64,000 bases of DNA from Micromonospora antibiotica (GTDB lineage Bacteria; Actinomycetota; Actinomycetes; Mycobacteriales; Micromonosporaceae): positions 48,649 to 112,648 of the forward strand of contig NZ_JAGFWR010000020.1 of assembly GCF_017599305.1 (NCBI RefSeq), given 5' to 3'. Shown one piece after another: positions 1 to 9,700 of the stretch. The translations under genes and the position numbers were made by a program. Under the pieces are notes generated by a model. It saw only the letters and a program-made list of their open reading frames with translations. It was not told the DNA's origin and ran no database searches. Every line of letters starts with the position of its first letter. The stretch's first letter is position 1.

Positions 1-34
1 GCAGTCGGCGAAAGTCGGCAGAGCTGACACACGC

Positions 35-40
35 TAACCT
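35..40 (+). promoter_or_regulatory. -10 box TAACCT, leaderless start
   Basis: TAACCT lies 8 nt before the ATG at 49 and no Shine-Dalgarno sequence is present, which suggests a leaderless mRNA. No convincing -35 box is seen, and the window begins only 34 nt upstream. Confidence 0.4.
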
Positions 41-48
41 CCACCCTC

Positions 49-3000
49 ATGGACGACGACGGGCTTGCGATGGGGATCTACGAACACCTGGTCACCCACC
101 ATGTCGCCGCCATTCTCCAGCCCCTGGATCCGGCCAACGTCCAGCACCAGCCCCTGGACCCCGCCGACTCCCATCACCCCCTCACCCGGCACCTCGCCGC
201 CCTGGTCAGCCGGGCCCTGCAAGCCGTCCCCAACGGCGAGGACAAGCTCCGCCACCAGGTCGAGTTGACCAACCGGATCGCCGAGGCCATCGCCACCCTC
301 AGCCCCGCCGCGACCGACCAGCACGACCAGATCGCCGACGCCAAGAACCTCCTGCACGCCATCGCCGCCCCACCCACGCCCCCGGCGCAGCCGACCTTCC
401 CGCAGCGCCCCACCACCCCGCTTTCTACCGGCGCGCTGCTGGTCAACGGCAGGCACCAGCCCCGCATCGGCCACGAGGTCACTCACGAGATGGCGTCGGC
501 GGAGCGGGTCGATCTGCTCTGCGCGTTCATCAAGTGGCACGGCCTGCGGATCGTCGAACCCGCCATCCGTGAGCTGATCCAGCGCGGCGGCAAGCTACGC
601 GTCATCACCACCACCTACCTGGGCGCGACCGACCAACGCGCCCTCGACCGGCTCGCCGAACTTGGGGCCGACATCAAGGTCTCCTACGAGACCAGGACCA
701 CCCGACTACACGCCAAGGCGTGGCTGTTCCGCCGCCACCACGGGCTGACCACCGCGTACGTCGGGTCGAGCAACCTGTCGAAGGCCGCGCTGGTCGACGG
801 GGTGGAGTGGAACGTCCGGATCTCGAACGTCGAGCAGCCGCACGTCATCGACACGTTCACCGCCACCTTCGAGGACTACTGGAACGACCCGGCGTTCGAG
901 ACCTACGACGCCGGGCGGGACGCCGAACGGCTGCGCCGCGCGCTGCGCGGGGAACGGCGCGAGGACTCGCCGACGCAGATCGCCAACCTGGACGTGCGGC
1001 CGTACCCGTACCAGGCGGAGATCCTGGCCGACCTGGACGCGGAGCGGCAGGTGCACGGCCGGCACCGCAACCTGGTGGTGATGGCGACCGGCACCGGCAA
1101 GACGGTCGTCGCCGCCCTGGACTACCGGCGGCTGCACCGCGCCGGGCAGGTCGACTCGCTGCTGTTCGTCGCCCACCAGGAGCAGATCCTGCGGCAGAGC
1201 CTGTCGACGTTCCGGCAGGTCATGGGCGACGGCAGCTTCGGCGAAACCCTGGTGGGCGGGCAGGTGCCGACGCACTGGACGCACGTCTTCGCCTCCATCC
1301 AGTCGCTGCAAAGGCGGGAGATCGACCCGCAGGCGTACGACATGGTGATCGTCGACGAGTTCCACCACGCGGAAGCGCCGACGTACGCCCGGCTGTTGGA
1401 GCGGCTCGCGCCGCGCGTACTGCTGGGGCTCACCGCGACGCCCGACCGGGCTGACGGTGGCGATGTGCGGCGGTGGTTCGACGGCCGCGCGGCCGTGGAG
1501 CTGCACCTGTGGGAGGCGTTGGAGCGGCAACTGCTCGCGCCGTTCCAATACTTCGGGGTGCACGACGACACGGACCTGTCGCACCTGCGGTGGCGGCGCG
1601 GCCAGGGATACGACCTGGCGGACCTCGACGGGGTCTACACCGGTGACGACGCGCGGGCGCGGATCATCCTCGGGGCCGTGCGGGACACCGTGGACACCGC
1701 CCGGATGCGGGCGCTCGGGTTCTGCGTGGGCATCGGGCACGCCGAGTTCATGGCCGACTGGTTCACCCGGCACGGCGTACCGTCGGCGGCGGTGACCTCG
1801 CGGTTGGACCGCACGGACCGCGACGGTCTGCTGCGGGAGTTCCGGGCCGGCAAGCTGCGGGTGCTGTTCACCGTCGACCTGTTCAACGAGGGTGTCGACC
1901 TGCCGATGGTCGACACGATCCTGATGCTGCGGCCCACCGAAAGCGCCACCATCTTCCTCCAGCAGTTGGGCCGTGGGCTGCGCCTCGACGACGACAAGCC
2001 GTGCCTGACGGTGCTCGACTTCATCGGCGGGCAGCACGCCAACTTCCGGTTCGACCTGCGCTGGCGGGCGCTGACCGGGGTCAGCCGGCGGGCCGTCAAA
2101 GCCGCCGTCGAGCAGGACTTCCCGTCGCTACCCAGCGGCTGTCACGTGCAGCTCGACCGGGTCGCCAAGGAGATCGTGCTCGACAACCTGCGCACCGCGT
2201 TGCCCACGTCAAAGAGGGGCCTGGTGGCCGAGCTGCGGCAACTCGGCGACGTGAGCCTCGCCGAGTTCCTGCGGGAGACCGGCCTGGAGGTGGAGGACGT
2301 CTACCGGTCGGCCGCTGTCGGCGGGTGGACCGGGCTGCGGCGGCTCGCCGGCCTGGACACCTCGGCCCCCGGCCCGGCCGACCGCGAGTTGGGCCGGGCC
2401 ATCGGCCGGATGCTGCACCTCGACGACGTCGACCGGCTCGACCTGCTGGCCCGGGTCGCCGCCGGTGACCCGCCGCCGGCCGGGCGGCTGTGGAACATGG
2501 TGCACTTCGACCTGTGGGGGCCGCAGGCGCCGCTGGCCGCCCGGGAGGAACGCCTCGAACAGCTGTGGGCGGAACCGGCCCGCTGCGCCGAACTGCGCCA
2601 GGTCGCCGAGGTGCTGCGGGAGCGCATCCACCGGGTCACCGCACCCGTCGGCGTACTGCGGGTGCACGCCCGCTACAGCCGCAACGAGGCGTGCGCGGCG
2701 TTCGGCATGACCAACCCCGGGTCGCTGCGGGAAGGGGTGAAATGGTTGGAAGCCGAGCGGGCGGACCTGTTCTTCGTCACCCTGGTCAAGTCGGAGCAGC
2801 ACTACTCCCCCACCACCATGTACGCCGACCGGGCCATCACCGAACGGCTGTTCCAGTGGGAGTCGCAGAGCACCACCTCGGAGTCGTCCCCTACCGGGCA
2901 GCGGTACATCCACCACGCGGCGCTGGGCTCGACGGTGCACCTGTTCGTGCGGGAGACCCGGGTGCCGGACCGGGACCTCGGCGCACCGGCCTACCTGTAC

Positions 3001-3117
3001 GCCGGGCCGATGACCTACCAGCAGCACAGCGGCGAACGGCCGATGCGGATCGTCTGGGAGCTGGCGACCCCGCTGCCTGGTGACCTGTACGCGGCGGCCC
3101 GCACCATCGCCGCCTGA
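49..3117 (+). CDS. PLD-nuclease/SF2 helicase/DUF3427 fusion protein
   Basis: 1022-residue multidomain DNA-processing enzyme. After a ~130-residue variable N-terminus comes a phospholipase-D-like nuclease domain (about 150-290) with an HKD-type LHAKAW motif near His221 and the following GSSNLS. A superfamily 2 helicase core follows: Walker A ATGTGKT near 346-352, DEFHH near 436, LGLTATPDR near 460 and QLGRGLR near 640. The C-terminal ~150 residues (YSRNEA, KSEQHYSPTTMY) look like DUF3427, which in these proteins follows the helicase. The family is cytoplasmic and is often found in genomic islands; a role in restriction of foreign DNA or in repair is inference. The start is the ATG behind a -10-like TAACCT. 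Another helicase-nuclease lies 4 kb downstream. Confidence 0.88.
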   Translation: MDDDGLAMGIYEHLVTHHVAAILQPLDPANVQHQPLDPADSHHPLTRHLAALVSRALQAVPNGEDKLRHQVELTNRIAEAIATLSPAATDQHDQIADAKNLLHAIAAPPTPPAQPTFPQRPTTPLSTGALLVNGRHQPRIGHEVTHEMASAERVDLLCAFIKWHGLRIVEPAIRELIQRGGKLRVITTTYLGATDQRALDRLAELGADIKVSYETRTTRLHAKAWLFRRHHGLTTAYVGSSNLSKAALVDGVEWNVRISNVEQPHVIDTFTATFEDYWNDPAFETYDAGRDAERLRRALRGERREDSPTQIANLDVRPYPYQAEILADLDAERQVHGRHRNLVVMATGTGKTVVAALDYRRLHRAGQVDSLLFVAHQEQILRQSLSTFRQVMGDGSFGETLVGGQVPTHWTHVFASIQSLQRREIDPQAYDMVIVDEFHHAEAPTYARLLERLAPRVLLGLTATPDRADGGDVRRWFDGRAAVELHLWEALERQLLAPFQYFGVHDDTDLSHLRWRRGQGYDLADLDGVYTGDDARARIILGAVRDTVDTARMRALGFCVGIGHAEFMADWFTRHGVPSAAVTSRLDRTDRDGLLREFRAGKLRVLFTVDLFNEGVDLPMVDTILMLRPTESATIFLQQLGRGLRLDDDKPCLTVLDFIGGQHANFRFDLRWRALTGVSRRAVKAAVEQDFPSLPSGCHVQLDRVAKEIVLDNLRTALPTSKRGLVAELRQLGDVSLAEFLRETGLEVEDVYRSAAVGGWTGLRRLAGLDTSAPGPADRELGRAIGRMLHLDDVDRLDLLARVAAGDPPPAGRLWNMVHFDLWGPQAPLAAREERLEQLWAEPARCAELRQVAEVLRERIHRVTAPVGVLRVHARYSRNEACAAFGMTNPGSLREGVKWLEAERADLFFVTLVKSEQHYSPTTMYADRAITERLFQWESQSTTSESSPTGQRYIHHAALGSTVHLFVRETRVPDRDLGAPAYLYAGPMTYQQHSGERPMRIVWELATPLPGDLYAAARTIAA

Positions 3118-3258
3118 GCGGGCGAAGTCGAGCCGTTCACAAGCCCTCACGAAAGTGGACCACCGTCTTCCGGTCAGGCTCCGGCGAGCCGGGCGGTGGC
3201 ATAACGAGCGCGGTGAAACAATCCCGGGATCGACTACGAACAATCAGGCGGGGGCCCC

Positions 3259-4062
3259 GTGAGCTTTGACTTCCTCATGACGGACCATCCCTCCTGGCAC
3301 GCGGAAGGCGCTGGCAGGGTACGCGTACTGACCTGTGGCCCCGGGTCGTTCTGGATCGTCCGGGTCCAGGGTCGTCAGGTCACCACGACCCGGGTACGCG
3401 GCGACCAGGTCCCGCCCCCTTTGGACGTCTTCTCGGCCCCGAGGGCCCCGCGCCCTCAGTCGGAGCCCATCCACGCACCCCTGGCCGAGATGGGATCAGT
3501 AGCACGTCTACGCAACCCCGACCTGTGGGAGGCAGTTGCGACAGCGATCATCCGGCAGGTGATCCGTGCAGGGCAGGCCCGCAAGTTGCACCGGGAATTC
3601 TGTCGCCGATTCGGAGACGTGATCGCACTATCCGGTGAGACGGACCTTCATACTTTCCCCTCCGCCCAGCGTGTGATAACTCTGAGCGATGACGACTTCA
3701 CCATCAGTGGTATGTCGTTCAAGCGCAAGCCACTCCGGCACGCTGCCACGGCATTCCTCACCCATGGTCGGTCCTGGATGGACCTCTCACCATCGGTACT
3801 GGCCAAGGAACTCCAGACCGTCTCCGGTATCGGTCCGTGGAGTGCCGGTGCCGCTGTCGCCGACTGGAGCAACGACTGGGCCCTCTACCCTTACGCCGAC
3901 CTGGCGGTCCGCACCTGGGCCCGACATGCGAACCCCCACCACCACTGGGCCAACGACGAACCGACCTTCGGCCGGCAGTGGCGGCGGGTGACCGGTGACA
4001 ACCTGGCCACCTACACCCTCCTCACCCTCGCCTACGGCACCCAGCAGGCCGGAGCTGTCTGA
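3259..4062 (+). CDS. HhH-GPD (AlkA-like) DNA glycosylase family protein
   Basis: 267 residues. The helix-hairpin-helix VSGIGPWSAG (about 189-198) followed by a conserved Asp at 214 in YPYADLAVRTW matches the AlkA/3-methyladenine glycosylase II pattern, in which that Asp helps cleave the N-glycosidic bond of a damaged or modified base. No C-terminal Fe-S cysteine cluster is present. The start is a GTG preceded by a purine-rich GCGGGGG; an internal ATG at 3280 is an alternative. The gene is followed directly, with a 68-nt overlap if the only good start is used, by a radical SAM gene, so the two are probably co-transcribed. The family assignment is firm. The substrate base is unknown, and the company it keeps suggests a modified nucleotide rather than alkylation damage. 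Confidence 0.75.
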   Translation: MSFDFLMTDHPSWHAEGAGRVRVLTCGPGSFWIVRVQGRQVTTTRVRGDQVPPPLDVFSAPRAPRPQSEPIHAPLAEMGSVARLRNPDLWEAVATAIIRQVIRAGQARKLHREFCRRFGDVIALSGETDLHTFPSAQRVITLSDDDFTISGMSFKRKPLRHAATAFLTHGRSWMDLSPSVLAKELQTVSGIGPWSAGAAVADWSNDWALYPYADLAVRTWARHANPHHHWANDEPTFGRQWRRVTGDNLATYTLLTLAYGTQQAGAV

Positions 4063-5509
4063 CCCTCCCATCCTCGGCGTCACGCCCGGCACACCGATCG
4101 ACCTTCTGCTGGTCAATGCTCCGCTCCGCGATTACTCCCTCCGCCCCCGGGTCAACGACTTCACCCTGCCGGTATTGGGCATGGGCTATCTCGCCACCTA
4201 CGCCACTGCCCAGGGCTTCACCGTGGGCGTCCTCGACGGTGAAGCCCTGGGTCTCGGTATCGCCCAGATCCAGAACATCATCAACGAGGCCGCACCCCGC
4301 TGGGTGGGCTTCAATCTGCTGGCACCGACCTACCAGTTGAGCGCCCGTATCGCCGCAGGACTCGACCCGGCGATCCAGCTCATGGTCGGCGGGCACCAGG
4401 CGAAGGCGATGCCACAAGCCGTGATCGAGGACCCTCGGTTCGCCCGGCTGGAAGCACTGGTCATCGGCGAGGGCGAAACCCGGGTAGCGGCACTCCTCGA
4501 AGATCACCGCAACCGGGTGCGGCTGCCCGGGGTGATGTGGCGGGATCCGGTGCTGCGAAGCCCGGTCACGGGCGGCATGCCGGGCACGGCATGGCACCTG
4601 GCTCCCGACATCGACGCCCTGCCGTTCGTCGACCGTCGATTCTTCGCCGCTGACCCGTACCGGTCGACCGATGGACCGCTTGAGGCGGCCATGGTGGGCG
4701 CACGCGGCTGCCCTTACGACTGTTCATTCTGCGGGGCGGCAGTCAGCGCCAACCCAGACGTCACCATCCGCACCCGCGATCCGGCGAACATCATTGCCGA
4801 GATGGATGCTCTGAACGTCCGCTACGGCGTGACGGCGTTCCGATTCGTGGACGATCTCTTCCTGGGCCACGAACGCTTCATCCGCCGATGCATGACGGCG
4901 TTCACCGAGGCCGGAATCGGCGACCGGTACGTCTGGGACGCCACCGGTCGCATCAACATCCTCGCCCGCACCAGCGACGCCCTTTTGGAGACGCTCGCCA
5001 GCAATGGCTGCCGTGAAGTGGCACTGGGCATCGAATCCGGCAGCGAACGTCTGCTCGGCTACATCGGCAAGCGGATCGGGCCGGCACTGACGCGGAGGGT
5101 CGTACACCGACTCACTCGCCTGGGCATCAGCGTCAAGGGCTACTTCATCCTCGGCCTGCCCACCGAGACGCATGCCGAGTTGGAAGCGACCGTCCGGCAC
5201 GTCCACGAGCTGTGGGACCTCACCGAGCACCTGCCGGGCAGCTTTCGGGCGAGCGTCTTCGAGTTCCGGCCCTATCCAGGCACCCCCGAGTGGCAGCGGC
5301 TGATGGCGACCGGCCGGTACGACCCGGCCGACCTGCTCGACTACACCGCTGTCGACCTGACCGGCGACGGACTGGACGAGGCGATGCGTGCTCGCGACGA
5401 ATTCAACTTCTCGGTGAACCTTCAATTCGGGGAGGTCGCGTTGCCCCAGGTACGACGTCGGCTGATCGATCTAGCGCGTGCCCAACATGAGCGGTCGTCC
5501 ACCCGATGA
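3995..5509 (+). CDS. B12-binding-domain radical SAM protein
   Basis: 504 residues from the GTG at 3995. The N-terminal ~200 residues have the Rossmann-like layout of cobalamin-binding radical SAM enzymes (IDLLLVNAP, GMGYLATYA, MVGGHQAKAMP, VIGEGE) but no classical DxHxxG. The radical SAM core begins with C239-x3-C243-x2-C246 (GCPYDCSFC), which binds the 4Fe-4S cluster, followed by ALGIESGSERLL and GYFILGLPTET typical of the Elp3/MiaB/NifB fold. Reaction unknown: members methylate or rearrange unactivated carbons. The start is uncertain. The GTG overlaps the glycosylase gene by 68 nt and no other ATG/GTG occurs before the domain; a CTG at 4055 would reduce the overlap. Its stop overlaps the next start in ATGA, so coupling to the kinase gene is likely. 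Confidence 0.8.
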   Translation: MTTWPPTPSSPSPTAPSRPELSDPPILGVTPGTPIDLLLVNAPLRDYSLRPRVNDFTLPVLGMGYLATYATAQGFTVGVLDGEALGLGIAQIQNIINEAAPRWVGFNLLAPTYQLSARIAAGLDPAIQLMVGGHQAKAMPQAVIEDPRFARLEALVIGEGETRVAALLEDHRNRVRLPGVMWRDPVLRSPVTGGMPGTAWHLAPDIDALPFVDRRFFAADPYRSTDGPLEAAMVGARGCPYDCSFCGAAVSANPDVTIRTRDPANIIAEMDALNVRYGVTAFRFVDDLFLGHERFIRRCMTAFTEAGIGDRYVWDATGRINILARTSDALLETLASNGCREVALGIESGSERLLGYIGKRIGPALTRRVVHRLTRLGISVKGYFILGLPTETHAELEATVRHVHELWDLTEHLPGSFRASVFEFRPYPGTPEWQRLMATGRYDPADLLDYTAVDLTGDGLDEAMRARDEFNFSVNLQFGEVALPQVRRRLIDLARAQHERSSTR

Positions 5510-6162
5510 CCGGTCGGTTCATCGTGATCGACGGCCCGAGCGGCGTGGGCAAGACGACCACCGTCGCGTTGCTCGCCAGCCTGGTGGCCGCGGACGGGTG
5601 GGAAGTTCACCGCACCAAGGAACCGAGCCACACCACGCTGGGCGAGACAGCCCGACACGGCACGGACGAGTACCGAGGGCTGACGCTAGCCTGTCTGGTG
5701 GCCGCCGACCGCTACCACCACCTCGACACCGAGATCCGTCCGGCGATTACCGCCGGGAAGGTCGTCATCTGCGACCGGTATCTCGCCACCTCGTTGGTGC
5801 TGCAACGCCTCGACGGAGTGGACGGGGCGTACATCTGGGCCCTCAATCAGCACATCGATCGGCCGCATCTCACCATCATCCTCACCGGCGATCCGGTCCG
5901 TTCCCGCGCCAGAGCCGCCGCACGCGGCATTCACAGCCGCTTCCATCGCGGCGGTCCGGAGGCGGGGTACCACGAGCGGGAACGCTACGACCAGGTGGCG
6001 GAGGAACTGGCAGAGGCCGGGTTTCCGGTGCACCTGCACGACGTCGGCGAACAGCAACCCGAGGAGGTGGCAGCAGCACTGCTGTCACCGGTCCGAGCAC
6101 TGCTCACTGTGGCTGGTACTCAGCCACCGACCGGTAACGCGGCGCGCATCAGCGAGTCGTAG
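5506..6162 (+). CDS. Thymidylate-kinase-like P-loop nucleotide kinase
   Basis: 218 residues. P-loop GPSGVGKTT at 10-18, KEPS (in place of the REPG of Tmk), DRY near residue 90, and an Arg-rich LID-like segment RGIHSRFHRGG around 146 match dTMP kinase. It starts on ATGA with the radical SAM gene, so it lies in the same operon as the upstream glycosylase and radical SAM genes. A housekeeping tmk would not normally sit here; a divergent kinase acting on a modified dNMP is a reasonable inference, but plain dTMP kinase is not excluded. The 3' end overlaps the convergent CYTH gene by 43 nt. Confidence 0.8.
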   Translation: MTGRFIVIDGPSGVGKTTTVALLASLVAADGWEVHRTKEPSHTTLGETARHGTDEYRGLTLACLVAADRYHHLDTEIRPAITAGKVVICDRYLATSLVLQRLDGVDGAYIWALNQHIDRPHLTIILTGDPVRSRARAAARGIHSRFHRGGPEAGYHERERYDQVAEELAEAGFPVHLHDVGEQQPEEVAAALLSPVRALLTVAGTQPPTGNAARISES

Positions 6163-6677
6163 GTCTCGGTGCTACGTACCAGCTCCACACCGAGCGTGTG
6201 GGCGAACCGGTCCAGCTCCCGCTGGACCTCGACCGCCGACCGGGCACCGTCCACCAGGACCTCGATCTCGAAGAACGAGCCGAGCCCGTCGACCTCATCG
6301 AGGCAGAGCAACATGTCCTCGATCCGGGCCGTTCGCCTGGTCTTCACGATGCGCGTCGTCGGATAGAAACCCATCGCCAGGATCGCCGCGTGCATCGCCT
6401 CCCGTTCCACGACTTCCGTCTCGTGTTCCGCGCAGGCGAGTTCGTTCTCCAGGGGCTTCTTCACGCAGAAGGTGTGCCGGCCGTTCTCGGTACGCAGGCG
6501 AGCGAACGCCGCACCCACCTTGCTCTGCCCGTAGGTCCAGCCGTTGACCGCGTACGCCTGGTCATCCTGCCGGGCTGGCTCGGAAAAGACGGCGCCCCGA
6601 GCAGTCAGGGCACGAGTCAGCGCCGGCGGATCGGTCACCCGGTACTTGACCTCGATCTCCCGCAGCAGGGTCGACAT
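6120..6677 (-). CDS. CYTH-domain (class IV adenylate cyclase-like) protein
   Basis: 185 residues. The CYTH signature ExExK is clear at E7-I-E9-V-K11, followed by paired charged strands (FARLRTENG, FCVKKPLE, EHETEV) and SFFEIEVLV near the C-terminus. Family members (CyaB, thiamine triphosphatase, polyphosphatases) bind triphosphates in a beta-tunnel with two metals; the substrate here cannot be deduced. I chose the ATG at 6677 over the upstream 6719 because GGAGAGG is correctly spaced before it and the ExExK motif begins right after. The gene converges on and overlaps the kinase gene. Together with the glycosylase, radical SAM and kinase genes it forms a compact cassette between two helicase-nucleases. 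Confidence 0.8.
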   Translation of the reverse strand: MSTLLREIEVKYRVTDPPALTRALTARGAVFSEPARQDDQAYAVNGWTYGQSKVGAAFARLRTENGRHTFCVKKPLENELACAEHETEVVEREAMHAAILAMGFYPTTRIVKTRRTARIEDMLLCLDEVDGLGSFFEIEVLVDGARSAVEVQRELDRFAHTLGVELVRSTETYDSLMRAALPVGG

Positions 6678-6777
6678 GGCCTCTCCAGAAATCCGGTTGA
6701 TCACGTACCGGACACTCAATCACGGCAGCGGCCCGCGAACAGTCCGACACCCGGGCGGCATGCCTCGATTCCGACAG

Positions 6778-9700
6778 TTAGCCGGACGTAGCGGATTCCC
6801 CAGCCCGGCTCCCCCCGATGCCCAACTCCTCGATGCGCTGCCACAGCGGCGCCAACGCCGCGTCCGGGTCCCGGCTGAACACGCTCCCCCGGATGCGTAC
6901 GAAGACGCAGTTGCCGACCCGTTCCAGCACCGCCTGCCGGCGCATGTCGCTCTCCCACTGTTCCGGCCCGTGGTAGGCGTCCCCGTCGCACTCGATGGCG
7001 AGCCGCCGCCCGTCCGGCGCGGGCAGCACGAAGTCGATCCGGTACGAGCCGACCCGGAACTGCGGCAACGGCCGCAGCCCCCGGCGCAGCATGCGTCGCA
7101 GCACCTCGCGTTCGAAGTCGCTGTCGCAGCGCTGTTCCAGGTTGTCGTACGCCTCCTCGGCGGTGGTGACGTTCTGGCAGTAGCGCAGCAGCAGACCCCG
7201 GGCGTCGTCGGGGCGCAGGTCGTCGGGTTGCACGGAGTGGAACACCCAGAGCTGGTCGCGGGCCCGGGAGGCGGCGACGTTGACCCGCCGGTGGTGGTCG
7301 CGTTTGGTGAACGCGGCGACCGGCCCGTGGTGCGGGGAGACCACCGTCGACACCAGCACCACGTCGCGTTCGTCGCCCTGGAAGGTGTACGGGTCGCCGA
7401 CGCGCAGCCGGCGGCGTTCCATCTCCTCCTCGCCGATCTCCTCCCGCAGCCGGGCCAGCAGGTAGAGGGCCTGCCCGCTGGTGCTGAGCAGGCTGACCAC
7501 GCCGATGCTGCGGCCCGCGTACGCCGGGTCGGCGACGATCGTGGCGACCCGAGCGACGAGGGCTTCGGCCTCGGCGACGTTGACGTTGCCGTACGTGGGC
7601 AGGTCCTGGCGGACGCCCTCGGGCACGTGCACGGTGACGACGGGGTCGCCGATGCCGGCGGGCCGGTCGGTGCGCAGCGGTTCGATCTCGCCGCCGTAGT
7701 AGGTGTCGCTGGAGAAGCCGATGATCGCCGGCACGGACCGGAAGTGTTCGGTGAGCAGGATCCGCTCGGGTGAGCGGCGGACGGCGTGGTCGTAGAGGCT
7801 GCTCTCCGGGTCGAAGTGCTCGGCCGACGGCACGTCGACCAGGTGTGAGTTGATCAGGCCGGTGACGCTGCCGACGAAGGAGAGCTGCGGCCCGATCTGC
7901 TGGTCGTCGCCGACCACGACGGCCCGTTCGGCCAGGCTGAGGATCGGCAGCGCGAACAGGTCGGCCTGGGACGCCTCGTCGACGATGACGACGTCGAAGC
8001 GCGCGCCGCCGGCGAACTGTTCGATGGCCCGGTCGACGGACATCACCCACACCGGCACGGCGTCCACGGCGGCGGTCATCGCCTTCTGGGCGTGGGCCTG
8101 CCACTGGGCGGCGTTCTTCCCGGTCCCCTTTCCGATCTTGCGCAGCGCGGTGGTCCAGTCGGCGAGGGCGGCCCGCCGCCGGTCGTCCAACGCCAACGAC
8201 ACCTCCAACCAGGCGGAGGCGACCACGAGTTCCCTGGTGAGCTGGCGGATGCGTTCCCGGGTGCGGTCGACGCGCCGGCCCAGGGCCACCGGGTCGACGC
8301 TGCCGACGACCTGGTCGAACCAGGTCTGCGCCCGCCGCCACCGCCACCGGTCGAGGCAGTCCGCGCCGGTGCCGTGCAGGGCGACGGCGGTGCCGTCCTC
8401 GATCTGGGCGGCCCAGTCGGGGGCCACGGGTCGCAGCCGGTCGGTGAGCTGGGCGAGGCGTTGCGCCCCGGGGCGCAGGGCGGCGAGCCGGCGCACCTCG
8501 TCGAGCAGGGCGTCCCAGCCGTCGACGTCGCCCTGGAAGCTGTGGTCGAGCAGCCGCCACAGGTCGCTGGCGTCGACGCCGGACATGCCGTGTTGCAGCA
8601 ACGCGTCGAGCCGGTGTTCCTCGGCCACCAGCTCGTCGTGGGCGAACACCGCCGTGGCCCGGCCGAGCAGGGTGATCAGCGCGGTCAGCCGGCGTACGTC
8701 GATGGTGTGCTCGGTGCGCGGCAGCACCCGGCGGACGGCGCCCAGCAGGGCCGGCCAGCGCCGCCGGTCCCAGTCCAGCGCGGTAGCGGCGGCGGTGAGC
8801 AGCTGGCCGGTCCAGTATTCCGGCTCGTCGCCGACCTCGGCGGGCAGCCCGAGCGACGCCCGCCACTCCGCCCACCGGGTGGCCAGCGCCTGCCGCAGCC
8901 GACGCCGGGTGACGTACGCGACGACGATGTCGACGTCGTCGGCGCTACGCAGCATCTCGCCGTCGATCCGGCATTCGGTGGCGATCCGGGCCAGGGTGCC
9001 CTGGAAGAGCCTGCTGACGCCCTTGCCGGTGGCGAACCGCTGCCGCAGCTCGTCGAGCAGGGCCAGCAACCGGCGCGGCTCGGTCAGGTGGACCTCGGCG
9101 ACGGTGACCTCGTGCCCGGCGATGACCCGGGCGGCGGTGGCCAGGTCGGCGAGCGCCTGCTGGCTGGCGGCGACGTGGTCCTCCCACCGGATGCGCCAGT
9201 TGGCGTCGGCCTGCAACAGGGTGCCGAGCCGGTCGGTCCACGCCCCCTCCCGCTCGGTGAGCAGGGTCAGCGCCTCCCGCAGTTGCCCGCCGAGCTGCTC
9301 CATGGCGGGCTGCCCGACGGCGCGCACCTCGGCGACGAACATCCCGGCGTCGGCGAGCCGGTCCAGTTCGCGTCGGGTCGCGGCCAGCTCGTGGCGGTCC
9401 GCCCGGATCGCCTCGGCGGCCGGCAGGTCGGCCGCCGTCGGCAGCTGACGCAGCGCCTGCGCCCGGTCGGGTCGCCGGGTACGCCGGGCGATGTCGAGCA
9501 GTTCACTGAACTCCTCGCCGGTCAGCGGGGCGTCCAGGTCCGGGGTGAGCGGGTCGGGGATGTCGCCGTACCGGTCGGCCCGTTCGCGCAGCCACACCCC
9601 GACGTCGCCGGGGGACAGCCGGATGCCGTCGATCTCGTAGCGGGCGGACTCGTGTTCGGCCAACGCGCGCAGGCCGGCCAGGGCGAGCCCGAGGTCCCGT

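Noticed and set aside
5506..6162. Housekeeping dTMP kinase
   Set aside because: Kept as thymidylate-kinase-like only: the location in an operon with radical SAM and glycosylase genes and the KEPS variant motif make the housekeeping role doubtful.
6678..6719. Longer N-terminus for the CYTH protein
   Set aside because: Extra residues precede the ExExK motif without similarity, while GGAGAGG is placed correctly for the ATG at 6677.
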